From: Ephemerocybe angulata
Lineage: Eukaryota; Basidiomycota; Agaricomycetes; Agaricales; Psathyrellaceae
Direction: 5' to 3'
Assembly (NCBI GenBank): GCA_013368325.1
Contig: JAACJK010000057.1
Span: 1,240,001-1,304,000, forward strand
Length of the DNA: 64,000 bases
This document shows positions 1-11,284 of the stretch, piece by piece; within the stretch, counting starts at the first letter, position 1, and every line of letters starts with the position of its first letter. Below the pieces are notes generated by a model. It worked only from the letters and a program-made list of their open reading frames with translations. It did not search any database and was not told the origin of the DNA. The translations under genes and the position numbers were made by a program.

Positions 1-254
1 ACAGCAGCCTAACGAGTACAACCAGGACACTGTCACGGTCCTAAACAAGCAGTGCCGCTGGCCATTCTTCGAAAAGTTCTGCCCCATTAAGCCGACCTTC
101 GTGTCAGGATCACGTGTCCAATTAATACTTTGGCGCCATCACAGTCACCCTGACTCCGACTGGCTTTTATTCATGCGCTTCTGCTATTCCTTTCGCATTT
201 AAACAGCTCGGAAAGCGGTATAGCTCTCCACTTCAACATCACCGCCCCAAAGCA

Positions 255-1969
255 ATGTCCGACTGGGAACTGCCCGAGCACATCAGCATCATCGAGAAAC
301 GCAAGGCCAAGAAACTCCTGCTCGCTCAACAGCAGAATGTGAAGCCTGTTACCCAACTGTTGGAACGGCCCTGGGTCTCAATTCCGGAAGAAAGCAGGGA
401 CACACCAGCCAATGGCTTCTCTACAAAGATCATGACCTGGAATGTTCGTGGGCAACCCCCTCATGGTCACCTGTAGCTGCTGATCGTGTCTATTAGCTTC
501 TGGCACAGTGCCTAGTTCGTAAGGCGCTTATTTCAACCCCTCTAGCATTGTGCTAAATACAAGGAGGTCGGGAGCTGTTTCCGACCAGCGATTGCCTAAA
601 GGCAGCTCAACGAGGGCACCTCATTCATGAGGAGATTGAACGTCAGAATGCCGACATTCTCTGCCTACAGGTACATACCTCTGAACGCCCACTTCCCCAC
701 ACTTTTTGACGAATCCGTCGAACCAGGAAGTGGATCGGCTAGAGAAACTATGTCCCATGCTTGAAAAGGCGGGGTATGCCCACCGATTTGCCTGTGGGCC
801 ATTCAAGAAGCATGGGTGCCTCATTGCATATAAATCTTCGATGTACTCCTATGCTGGGGACATGACGGTCTTTTACGACGACCAAGAAGTTGGGTCTGAA
901 GGACCGGACTCCCAGAGGATCGGAAAGTCTTTTCGGACCAAGAATATTGGATTTATTGTAGCGTTACAAAGGCTCGACGATCCGAGCAAAGGAATTGTTG
1001 TCGCGACGACTCACTTGTTCTGGCACCCCCGGTTGGTTCTGCCATTTCGAGATACGAAAATTCTTCTGATGACCCTTCTACTTCAGGTACACATACGAAA
1101 GGACACGGTATGGTCACAGTCACTTCTTTTACCCCTTGTATTCACAGGTATCCACAGGCAAGCCGGTTGTTTGGTTCGAGAAGCCACCGCATTCAAAATG
1201 GCAGATCCTTCTCGACACACATGGCCAACCATCCTCGCTGGCGGTAAGCATACTCCCATGATAACTCGAATTTAATTGACCGTTTATGAACGTACCTGAC
1301 TATTTTAGATTTCAACTTTGCACCGCTTGATCCCGCATACTCCCTGTTAACGGCTTCGACCTTGCTACCCGACCACGAAACACTGCTCCGTCCCTCCTAT
1401 GTCGTACACACATCTGTAGATCCAACGGTCGCGGCATCCCCTGCTCAGGTTGCTGCCGATGCAGAGGAAGGTGGCGAAGAGCAGGATCCAGATCGTGTTA
1501 TCAAAAACGCACGCTCCACAAACCCGGAGGATGGCCTCCTTGACCCAGCCTCCCTCGTGTCTTTCTTTTCAGATCTACCTCGCGCAAGAAGCGCTTACGA
1601 TCTTGGGTTATCGCGATACTTCTCAATAGAGAAGGGAAGGGACGTCCCCATCTTCGGACCCGCCCATTCTATGGATCCCTCACAACCAGGTTTCCATGAA
1701 CCTGCATACACAAGCTATACCCATTACTGGAAAAGCGTCCTTGGTGAGATACCTTCTTGTAGTTTTTCCCCCTGCACGAGCACACACTAATGCCTGTTCT
1801 CTCATGAGATTACATCTTTGTTCTCACTTCGGATACACTCACAGTTCAGGTTACTGGGATCCTTTCCCCTCTTCCAGGCGATAAGCTGGAACCGGGGCTG
1901 CCCCAAAAGAAGATCTGTGGTAGCGACCACTTGCCCATGGTCGCGGAAATCAAATTCGAGATGTCATAG
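255..1969 (+). CDS. Ngl2/CCR4-type endonuclease-exonuclease-phosphatase family RNase
   Basis: Multi-exon gene for a Mg-dependent EEP-fold nuclease of the Ngl2/Angel type, a family of poly(A)-degrading or rRNA-processing RNases. The ATG at 255 gives MSDWELPEHI. The conserved opening MTWNLLAQCLV is recovered only by splicing 'MTWN' (ends 444) to 'LLAQCLV' after the ttag acceptor near 498. A second intron then leads to 'ELFPTSDCLKAAQRGHLI' and 'ADILCLQ', and a third to 'EVDRLEKL', which carries the catalytic Glu of the LQE motif. 'GCLIAYKSS' and 'VVATTHLFWHP' follow near 810-1030, a Ser/acidic-rich segment near 1360-1600, and the C-terminal 'CGSDHLPMVAEIKF' with the catalytic SDH. Stop TAG is at 1967-1969. 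The Ngl2 versus Angel assignment is inferred. Convergent with the next gene. Confidence 0.85.
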
Positions 1970-2165
1970 GAAAGGATTTTAAACGAATGACATTGCGAAT
2001 TGAGGTAATTAAAGAGCACGGTACACTAGTGGGTATCACCTAATCTGCACCGATCCACACATAGTAGTAGAGAGATAGTCATTAGTCTTGTCCATAACAA
2101 AGTTCCACACATCAGCATCACCCTCTAAACCAGAAAAATCCGCCCAACCGTGATCCAAGCCTGAC

Positions 2166-5100
2166 TCATCGAGACCTGTCCGATCCTTGCAAGAGACTGT
2201 CGAACAGCCCACCCGCCGAAGTTTCATTCCGTAACTGAATCATGTAGACAATCCCCGTTCGAACCCCTTGGCTGCTAAGTTCGATCGCAACACCTGTCTT
2301 GCCCACTCGTTCCACCCCATCTGTCAACACGATTGTTGAGATCAAGACCGTCTTGTTCTTGTCGTCAGCTTCAACAACGAGCTGTTTGACATTTGTGGGA
2401 TCTTCGCGATACAGCTTCAGGCGAGCCGAGCCCAACGACTTCCATTGAGCGTGTTGCTGCTTCAAGAACACTTTACACTTCATCTGGGCGGAAACCGTCT
2501 GTGTTACAGGACCAGTGTGCTGAGGCATCTCGGGAACGGGGGAGCCAGGGGGACTGGGAGCGTCGAAGGAATCCTCCACCATCGAAGTGGCACGCGAAGC
2601 AATGGAGGGCAGCATAGGTCGAGGTTGAGGCGCATGAAGGCTGGGCTGAGAGTGATTCCTAATCATGGGATTACCATACGGCGACGCGAAAGGAGGTAGA
2701 GGTGGTGCGTTTCCGCCGTGGAGCTCCTGAGAGTATTGGGACCCTATGGAACGCATTGACGGGGACTTGCGTATACCCATTTGAGGCTCAGAGGGTGGTC
2801 TCGGAGGAAGTCCGCCCCCCGGGGGTGGAGACGGGCGCATGCCAGGGCCTGATGCCATAAAACCAGGCCGGGGAGGCAATCCCATTGGACCCCCTGGACC
2901 GAAGTGTCCTGGCGGGAATTGCCCAGGAGGTCCACCTGGGCCGGGAGGTCCATTGAGTCCTCGATTGAATGGCTGGCCGGGAGGGGGAGGTCCACCCATG
3001 TGATGAGGAGGGGGAGGTCCGCTCATGTGATGAGGAGGGGGAGGTCCACCCATGTGATGAGGAGGGGGTCCGCCCATATGCGGCGGGGGTGGAGGCCCAC
3101 CCATGTGAGGAGGCGGCGGAGGTCCAGGACCAAAGGAAGGGCCGCCTTGGGAAGGCTGAGGACCCATGCCTGTAAAGCTGGTGCTTCGAGAAGGGGGCCC
3201 CCCTCCGTTCTGAGGAGGAGCAGGGCCACCCATCGGAGGCCGGAACTGGCCATTCGGAGGGGGCATACGGTTGTCGCTCATTTGGTACTGTGGTGGAGCA
3301 GGTCCCCCACCTCCTGGAGGAGCAGGAAGCTCCTGTGAGACCCTCGGCGAGCCATTTTGGAAGCGGGAGATATTGCTAAGAGGAGGCATCGGCGGCGGCG
3401 GTCCTTTGGATGGCGGTGGAACTATTTGAGTGAGGTTAATAAAGTTTCAGGCTGACTAGTGAAGCATCGAGACTTACGCGAGCTAGAAAATTCGATGCAC
3501 TCCTTAAATTGGGCCATAAGTCGATCTCTTTGATCGATGTTTTCCGTCTCAAGGACAAGGTGCTCTTTCCTCATGATGGCCACTTGCATAGCGTTGTCTA
3601 AAGAAAGATTAAGACGAGCGAACTTGAAGTTGAGAAATAAATCTCACCTCTTCCCGGTACCTCTGAAACTCGAAGAACCTTTCCAGCAAGTGGAGGATAG
3701 CAAAGCCACATATCAGCACCGTCATTCGCAGGCTGGCTTTGATCTTCTGGTGTCATGCGCTCACAGACTAGGAACAGATCCGACAGCAGGTAGACATGCC
3801 CTCTTTGGTGCACGACTTCTTCCCCAGTGGCCTTGGGCACAAAGCGGATGACCACGTCCGCTGATGTTCGTAATTCCCGGGTGAAGGTGAGGTTGGGCGG
3901 CGACATCTGAAGCTTGACAACTTTAGGGGTCATAGTGAAGATATCAAGTGTGCGTTGAGCGGATAAACGGCGCTCGAGCTCAGATATAGGCATGGAAAGA
4001 GTTGCGTTAGATCCACGACTTATCGAGGTAGCGGCAGTTTCTCGAGAAAGTCGCTCCCTTCAAGAAATATCAGCCAAGATGACGTGTGAGCAGATCGATA
4101 GGGACATACCCAACGCTGCTTCCGCGAGCAGAACCGCTGTCACTACCCTGGGCGGAGACGCGTCCGTCGAGAGGAAGGGAGGGCCCAGCGGGAGCAGGAG
4201 GGCTTAAAGACCTCGTTCGCATATCAATCACGACCTCATCCTCCATCTCTGGCGGGTTCGGCCCTGCGCTACTGCCCACATTGATGGAGGATCGGTTATC
4301 CAGCGTATCCAGCAGTCTATCCAATGTATCCAGCGCGCTGACCAGTAGTTTATGATCACTCCTTCCCGGGGCCGTACTCTTCAACAGCCTGCTATACAAC
4401 TTGCGGTAATACTTCAGGCGGCCTTTCGGAAGGAGGAAGAGTGCATCCAAGGTCCACACTTCGGCGTTTCCGGTCGGCGGATTACTCTCTGAGAACGTGC
4501 TCAGCACTTGCGGCAGTTTTGCGTTGCTTTGAACAGGCTCCCAACTGTCGAAACCAACGCAGAATTTAGTGCAGTACGCGGTGTAGGGTGCCTCGAGGTC
4601 ATCGATCTATCCAGATGGAATAAGAAGTTGAATGGTCGAGCTGGTGCCGAATACGCACCCATCGCATAAGCAAGTCTCCCAAGGCCTTTGGTGAGGATGG
4701 GTTTGAACCAATTTCCTTCAATTTCTAATCAAAACAGATGTTCAGGGGATAGGAACAAATGGAGAAAACTGAAGGCAAATCCTTACTGAGTGCAAGTTAC
4801 GGTTGGCCTTGTAGACGCCTTCGATACTTCTGAACATCGTATCCAGCTCTCGAGGTGGGAGATTTGAACGAGACCATGCTGCTGCGACTTTCTGTTGGGA
4901 AAATCAACGATAACCCGAGCGGAAACGGGGCTTCTCGACATACTCGAATGATACCGGTCAGATTGTCGACGTAGGCCTTTTCCGTGTCGATGAGATCATT
5001 CAAAGGATTGGTTTTCTTTGATTTGGGTCCTGGAGAGGTGGGCGTTGTCGGTGTAGTTGGAGTCGGCGGAACGACTAGGCCTGCGGTCGTGAGTGTCAGA

Positions 5101-5200
5101 AAGGCGTGGCGGCCGTTACCAGGAAGACACAGTGCATACCCTGGTCCGACGAAGATGAAAAAGGCACGCTGAATGCGTCGGGGGCGAAGGATTCGGCCAT
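2166..5200 (-). CDS. Rho guanine-nucleotide exchange factor, DH-PH domains plus proline-rich tail
   Basis: Exchange factor expected to load GTP on Rho/Rac/Cdc42 GTPases. I place the start at 5198-5200 (MAESFAPDAF); a short intron joins exon 1 to 'LVVPPTPTTPT'. The DH domain begins 'NPLNDLIDTEKAYVDNLTGI' (about 4940-5010) and runs through 'LPKGRLKYYRKLYSRLLKS' near 4400. A PH-like domain follows at 3600-3990 ('VYLLSDLFLVCERM'), where lipid or membrane contact is expected. Downstream is a Gly/Pro/His/Met-rich low-complexity region (about 2740-3380) and a folded C-terminal module (about 2166-2480, 'CKVFLKQQHAQWKSLGSARL') resembling a PH/Ran-binding-type fold. The order DH-PH-Pro-rich-PH-like is read directly; the fold of the last module is inferred. 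The stop could shift if an unrecognised 3' intron exists. A Rac gene lies about 16 kb away at 21663-22635. Confidence 0.85.
2985..3130 (-). repeat. Tandem repeat encoding GGPPPPHHM units
   Basis: Four to five imperfect copies of a roughly 27-30 nt unit lie inside the RhoGEF coding region and translate to repeated G-G-P-P-P-P-H-H-M. Adjacent copies are nearly identical at the DNA level, which suggests recent copy-number change. Polyproline runs of this kind typically bind SH3 or profilin-type partners; that role is inferred. Confidence 0.75.
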
Positions 5201-6160
5201 GCCAGGGCGCGGTGGCAGTGGTGGTGGAAGTGAAGAAGGAAGTCAGGCCAGAGTCAATCTAATTGTTCCACGGTGCTTCTTGGGCGTCCGGAGACGTGCA
5301 GATGGTAGAAGGTACTGCGTCCCAGGGTCTTGCGCTGATAAATTTTGAGTATGACGAGTAAAGACAGAAGAGCGAGGCAACGAGGTCGAAGACAGCCAGC
5401 AGATGCCAAATATTGAGGGATATAACGGTGATTGATTTCCCTCGTGCGAATTTAGCGTTGATCCTGACCTGATCATCGTCATACCGGGCCCAGTCCCCAA
5501 AGGTCCCCAACCCCATCCCGGGCCCATGCCTCGATTTACGACTGAAGACCCCAAAACCATGGCCTACCTGGGTAACACAGTGTCAGTGGGTTGGGCCTTT
5601 AAGGTCCGCCAGACAAGTTTACTTGCTCCTGAGCATGACATGGGCCTCCTCACACAACATAACTACCTGTCAACTTCCTGCCCTCCGGTATGCTAGTTAT
5701 CCAAACGGTGTGGGGTTTGGTTTGATGGAGTATTCAAGGCAGTAAGTTCAACTGCACTTCTCAGGATCGATAGGATCACCCAGTGCCCTACTTAATCCCA
5801 TCTCAGGTAGCGCCATATTGCCCACAGACGATGATGACCTGGGAAAACAGACGCCTTGGGTCATTTCGCCAGAATCATGAGAGGGCCGACATGTTGAAAC
5901 GAGTGCCACACCAATCCGATTTCTCGACTAGCCTATAGCTAGGTTCCGAGACGCTGGTTGTTTCGACGAGCAAACCAACTTCAGTGCTTTGCTCGAGCAA
6001 CAACGCAACATAAGACCTTAGTAAATGTTATATTGCGAAAGGTCACCGGTCATGACTAATTCTGATAGTACAGTACATGGTACATTAATATGGATGGTAT
6101 AAGTAAGTGCAGATGCGGAGTGGACGAGGTAAGGTCCGTGAGGACAACAAGGAATCAATA
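5201..6160. other. Intergenic: upstream of RhoGEF, downstream of regulator 1
   Basis: About 960 bp between two minus-strand genes. It should hold the RhoGEF promoter and 5' UTR. A minus-strand open stretch at 5243-5560 contains a hydrophobic run in one frame but lacks family resemblance or a clear gene structure, so it is not called. Confidence 0.5.
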
Positions 6161-9023
6161 TTACATGCCATTGCCCATGTAGCTGGACGAGCCATTCAGC
6201 ATGTCCATGTTCGGAGACGCTGTGATATCCCGCATTGACCACGTTCCGCCTGGTTGCCCATTGTGACTGTGATTCATGTTGGGATTTAGCCCTGACATTT
6301 GGTTGTTTGGAGGAGAGAGCGTTCTTTCAGACCCACTCGGGTGATGGAACATTTGCTGTCCATTGGGTAGAGGGGCACCAGTGTCCATTGGAACCTGATG
6401 GTGCTGCTGACCATTGTCGTCCTTTTGGAAAAGTGACCTGTGTGAGAAAGGATAGAGCGGTACATTCACCTCTAGTGGATGTTTCTGTGCCGTCATTCGC
6501 ACAATTTCTCTCATCAGCCCTTGGAGAAGGCGCTCCTGACGCGCTAGAACGGGTATATGAGCATGGGGAAGATAGGTGATAATTAGAATACTGCTCACTT
6601 CCAATTGGTGATCTGCTTCCATACTCCAACATCGCAAATCTTGGAGATACCGTAAGTTCGATGAACAGTCAGAAGCAGATACCTCGGGCGGCATACCTCA
6701 AGACGTTGATTTCACCCCAGATCCGTGACTCTCGCTCTTGATCTCCAGACTCGATGTAGTGCTTGCACAGTTGAACCAACACAACGGCGGCAAGATACCA
6801 GCATATCTATGGCGACTGGGTCAGTGGTCAATTATGCAGCAACACATCGATACACGCACCGTCACAAAAGGATGAAGCTTGGTAACGTCGAGAGAGTCTT
6901 GCGAAAGGCGGTAAAATGCCTTGAGAATTTCCTTCGCGGAGTTGACACAACGACTCATGGAGACATTATTGTTATCCGCGAAGTCGATGTAGGGATTGTG
7001 GAGGGTGATGGTAGCCCTTATACCTATTTCAGCAACAGGTGCACAAGGAGAGCCGTAGAACTCACGCATGAGGGATGATGTGAACCATGTACAGGTCCGT
7101 GTCCAGAGTAGCCCCCTCGGGTGTTTCGGTGATCCCGGAATTATTCCGAAAGATAGGGGGAAGTCGCGCCAGGAAGTCATCACACACCAGTTTGTCAAGT
7201 TCCTTGAAACCTTCCAACAGGAAGGGGTTTTGACTTTTGCTGGGCGGCGTCGGTGCTCGTAAATTTCCGCGGACGTTGAAGTCTGTCACCTTTCCAAACA
7301 TCATGACCGATTTGATGAGCAGTAGAAAGGAATCCGTGTACTGCGGAGGATGGCGCGTGTACACGTCGAGCGTTGATAAGTCCTGAGGATTGCTCGGTAC
7401 ATGCGCCTTCGAATCGCCATAGTTAGGGTTGATCGTAGAGCGAACGGTGGAAACACTTACCTCCGACTCGAAGTCTTCCGTCCTAAGAGGCAATTCTGTC
7501 CCAAGATCTCGTTCATCCACCGCGTGGATCCAGCCCCCTACTGAAGCTATTCGGTCGAACAGTATCGTCATCCACCACGTCCGCCGTCTCGACTCCAGGT
7601 CGCGTAAATCCTTGGGCGGTGCAAGAAAGGCCCCGGGAGAGTTGTTCCCATGTGTTGAGAAGGTCCCAGGGTAATTCAACCGAAGTGGAACGGCCACTCT
7701 TGTCTGGAAACCGGCAAAAATCCAGACCTCGACCCACCGCCCTTCTTGGTAAAAGTACCAGGAAAGGAGAATGCAGGCCTGCATAACAGAGAAGATGTCT
7801 TCCCCACTAGCCATGGTTTTGTCAATATATTGACGAGTTTTGCTTGCATGAAACTCTGCAAACTGGTCACGACGCGTGCTGTCTGGGAGGGTGATGACAT
7901 CCTGGGGGTACCACCTTGAAGCTGAAGCACACTAAATCGTATGGAGAGTTTAGACAAATATAGCGATGGTAGGAGATGAAACTCACAATTGCATGCAAGA
8001 TAGACGAATGAGGAAAGCCAGGATCTTTCGGCGACAATTTCATAGCAGCAAGGAATGATGGTTTATGAAGAACTCGGGAGCCACAAGGATCGTTTTTGAA
8101 GAAGACGTCAATACTGGGTTAAGTGGTGAGTGAGCGTAGATGCGCAAGGATGACGGAAGGAAACGCACTATATGTTGAGACGCGCTGGATCTGGCAGGTC
8201 TGGATTCCAGCCAGAGAATAATAGGTCCATAAAAGGGTCAGAATCCCCGCCCTTCTTTCCGCCGTTTACATCAGGGCTGGACGAGTCTCCGTCGTCACTT
8301 CCAGGGGCGATAAGGCTCATAGCCAATGAAGCACGAGGGAGCGTGATACCGCCCTCGTCCGAACCTAACATGTGCGGCATGAGTCCCCCAAACAACGGGA
8401 AGAAATGTGGGTCGTACCGCCAGCCCCAGGAGACGCCGATCGATTGCCTCCCTGTTTGTCATAGAGCCGCTGCTTCAAGAGTGCTGCGCAAGGAGAGAAG
8501 CCAGCTGACAGTCAGCACTGCCGAAAACCAAGAACTGAGTGGACTCACATATCTGGTCCTCCAGCTGCTTAATCTTCTCAATGGGATCAGTGTCAGGCGC
8601 CAGAGTGAGGCCTTCCACGGGGTCGTAAGAGCACTGAGGTTCTGTGGGATGGCTGGGGACATATCAGCGTTGGTGCTCAGACACAAGTAGCGATGAGTAC
8701 ACACGCGTATCCCACAGGTGCTGGCACGCTTATCGTCGCTTGCCATTGCCTGCACAAACCGTCAGCAACGTCCCACGGGAGTGGTCAAGCCACCCACTTG
8801 ACGCAAGTACCACAATGAGGCCTTGCGGCATCACATTTCTACAACCGACTCGTCAGAGAAGGATATTGGGCGAAGAACTTAGAACATACCAGTTTACGTT
8901 TCCGACATGTCCGACAGGCCTAGAGAGGGAGGAACGGGTATGAGGTCCAGTCAACGCAGAAGCCGAAGACTTCGGTACCTGATTACGACGAAGTGCGGGG
9001 CGAGGCTGAGCTGCTTTGGGCAT
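6161..9023 (-). CDS. Zn2Cys6 fungal-specific transcription factor (regulator 1)
   Basis: Nuclear DNA-binding regulator. The ATG at 9021-9023 gives MPKAAQPRPALRRNQ. Exon 2 (8890-8919) encodes ACRTCRKRKL and exon 3 (8794-8838) KCDAARPHCGTCVKW; the sixth Cys falls in 'EPQCSYDP' after further introns. Together these form a binuclear zinc cluster followed by a short coiled-coil linker 'DPIEKIKQLEDQI'. The fungal-specific middle homology region is at about 7060-7810 ('MQACILLSWYFYQEGRWVE', 'RRRTWWMTILFDRIA'). The C-terminus at 6161-6690 is Asn/Gln/Ser-rich, as activation domains often are. At least ten exons. It shares the N-terminal NQAC..CR.RKLKCDA pattern and two intron positions with the regulator at 14242-17338, so the two look like paralogues. 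Target genes cannot be inferred. Confidence 0.9.
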
Positions 9024-10022
9024 AGCGGTGAAGAAGGACGGGCGGCGGCGACAAGAATGGGGGTGGAGCTGGCGGTTGTCGACTTAGTAGTGGGGAAAGA
9101 CCCGATAGAAGTGGCAGACAAGAAGGAGGTGAGGGCGAAGGACACGGAAGCACGAGCGCTGGAATGGGACTTTGTGGGAGTTTCCCTGATCGGCTCTTAT
9201 ATTGTATTGAAATGCATGCACAACATGCAACAGTCAGATTCCACCCGGACCACCGCCTCCAAATGGTCCTGAATTGCTTAGCTGTGCCAACAATCTACAC
9301 AACGACATTAAGAAGATCTAACCCTCGATCAGGCTAATGTTTCCTTCTCAAGCCCCGTTGTTGGACATCAATGCATCAAGCCTCAGCATTGGTATGGCAA
9401 GTAGTGGCCCCCTGTCTGTTGCAGGGATCAAACAAGGGAGAGCACCATAACATAGTGGTATGGGGTCGGCCCTGGCCGCTCAGGTGTACCTTAGTAACAC
9501 CAGCGATCCCTGCTCCTTGACCTTCTGATTCTTGAGCGCAGCATCTTTCGGCATCCCCCCATGCATTCATACAGTGTCAGGGCATGCACTGGGTACACCA
9601 TCTGCGACCTCTGTCAACTCCAGAAAATGCCCCTCCCATGCGGGATGCATTGACTACTACCATATGCTCTTGGACATAATAACGCCGCATTGAACCTCTG
9701 TCTGCCGAGGCCCCATGGTACTCCAGGAGATCCTGCGTATTCCTAACATGCTGCATAGTCGAGGAATATCAGCAGTATTTGGTGACTCGTAGACAGGGCC
9801 GAGGAGGGCACTGTTACCACCCATCCAGCGAACAGAGCTTGAAGATGATGAAACTCAGGTGCCAGTCGCGATGGGGATCGGTTTGTCTGATTGCCAGCTA
9901 CTTTCCTGAGTCCTATCCTATGATGAATCATGAGCGTGCCACCCGCTGACCCTACTTGAACGCCTAGGATCTAGATACGTAAATCAGTATGAAAGAGTTG
10001 GTGGCCCAAGAAGCACAGGGAC
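9024..10022. other. Intergenic region, no gene seen
   Basis: About 1 kb between the start of regulator 1 and the 3' end of the YjbQ gene, both on the minus strand. It must contain the regulator 1 promoter and YjbQ 3' UTR. I checked by eye for tRNA-like boxes, family motifs and inverted repeats and found none convincing. Confidence 0.5.
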
Positions 10023-10882
10023 TTACAATACGGTGGCGACCACCCGACGAGTATGGGGAAGGTGCCGGAATTCGGTCAGGTAAATTCCTAGCAGCCGCAA
10101 GTCAGCGCAAAGTAAGAAGCCAATTCTCCAAACGAGACATGACACTACCTTGCCATGTTCCCAAATTTAGTTGTTCGTTAGTGATGGGAATCGAGATTGA
10201 ACTGCCAACGAGGGTGGCCTTGGTATGAGAGACACTGCATAGGTGTGAATCTCAGTTGAAGCCAACGAGTTGGGCCCAACATGTCGGTAGGTGGGGAGAC
10301 TTACGAGTCGCTGATAATAAAATGATGGGGCCGACTAAGTATTGTATTTGGGGGATCGAAAGAGACCAGCAACGTACTCCGGTCCTTCATCTGTGTGCTT
10401 CCAGTCGAGGCTTTCAGGTACGATGGTGTCCAGAGCCATGTTCATGTCTATAGATCTATGGTAAGGATGAGGAAACAGTTCTTCTGGAACATTGTATGAC
10501 CTTTTCGAACATCTACAGCAAGATCGTTAGATGCAGAGCTTCAGCGCAAGGAGGCCATAGAGCCGTACCACTATCGTAATTCTCGTTTACTGTCAACGCA
10601 GCAGACGTGTGTTGGCTTTGAACCCAAATCACAGGTTTCCGCAATCTAGTGTATCAATACCATATTCCTAATGTTTTGGGGTCATACCTACATGAAAAGG
10701 AATAACATCCCAACCTGTTTCAAGGCAGCGCAACTTCAGTTTGAACCGCCTCGCCGCATAGCAATCAAGGTATTCACCTGAACTCCTTTCAATCCGGGGT
10801 TGATATGCCTCACGACTTCATCAGTGACGAGATGGCATCCTTTGGCGCGTTTCGAAAGTGTGAAGGTAGTTTGCCAGCCCAT
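10023..10882 (-). CDS. YjbQ/UPF0047-family protein (possible thiamine-phosphate synthase-like fold)
   Basis: Small gene in seven exons that leaves no long ORF. Exons on the minus strand: 10778-10882, 10692-10714 (23 nt), 10569-10615, 10501-10512 (12 nt), 10378-10447, 10149-10234 and 10023-10087. They sum to 408 nt, i.e. 135 codons plus TAA, with all junctions GT...AG. The product shows the whole YjbQ signature in order: 'GWQTTFTLSKRAKGCHLVTD', 'GVQVGMLFLFIQHTSAALTV', 'NENYDSDVRKDMNMALD', 'IVPESLDWKHTDEGP', 'SHTKATLVGSSISIPITN', 'LNLGTWQGIYLTEFRH'. Typical family length is about 135-145 aa. E. coli YjbQ has weak thiamine-phosphate synthase activity; the role in fungi is unclear. The 141-nt gap between exons 5 and 6 could hide another tiny exon. 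Confidence 0.88.
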
Positions 10883-11284
10883 TCTTCCTATGTATACCAA
10901 CCGTCAGGTAATGATAAGTAGGGGTGATCAAGTAGTGATTGGAGGTGGCAAGAAAAGGCTTTTCGCTTTCGCGATCAAGGCTGATCATGGTCCATTGCGT
11001 CACATCAAATAGGTAATCAAGCGTCTCCAGTGGCTCAGTTGTTTTGCGTCTGTCCTTCATCTCCTTTCATGCAACATTCCTCAAGGATTGTCAATTGACC
11101 AATTGATGGACCCGGTCCCCGATTTCACTTGTCATGTCCAAGTCGCCCTTCGCTAGCCAAATGATGAAGCGTAGTCCAACAACCTGCCACACATACCAAC
11201 ATGTCCAAGCAACGTTGTATATTCACAAGTGCAGGCGCTAGGATACAAAGGGCATTATATTACAAGGGTTCGTCTATCACAAAC
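10883..11284. other. Short intergenic region upstream of YjbQ gene
   Basis: About 400 bp between the CPSF30 3' end and the YjbQ start codon. A minus-strand open stretch (10883-11060) runs into the YjbQ start in a different frame and is probably 5' UTR. Nothing else recognised. Confidence 0.45.

Noticed and set aside
1..254. Possible 3' end of another gene at the left edge
   Set aside because: No convincing reading frame or motif; probably the promoter of the Ngl2-like gene.
2904..3338. Long plus-strand open frame rich in Arg/Ser
   Set aside because: It is the antisense shadow of the proline-rich repeat of the RhoGEF; open frames are expected opposite GC-rich repeats.
5243..5560. Minus-strand frames upstream of the RhoGEF with a hydrophobic run
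   Set aside because: No family resemblance and no splice path joining them to the RhoGEF start; treated as 5' UTR.
9280..10000. Possible tRNA or ncRNA in the empty stretch
   Set aside because: No convincing A/B-box pair or cloverleaf could be traced by eye.
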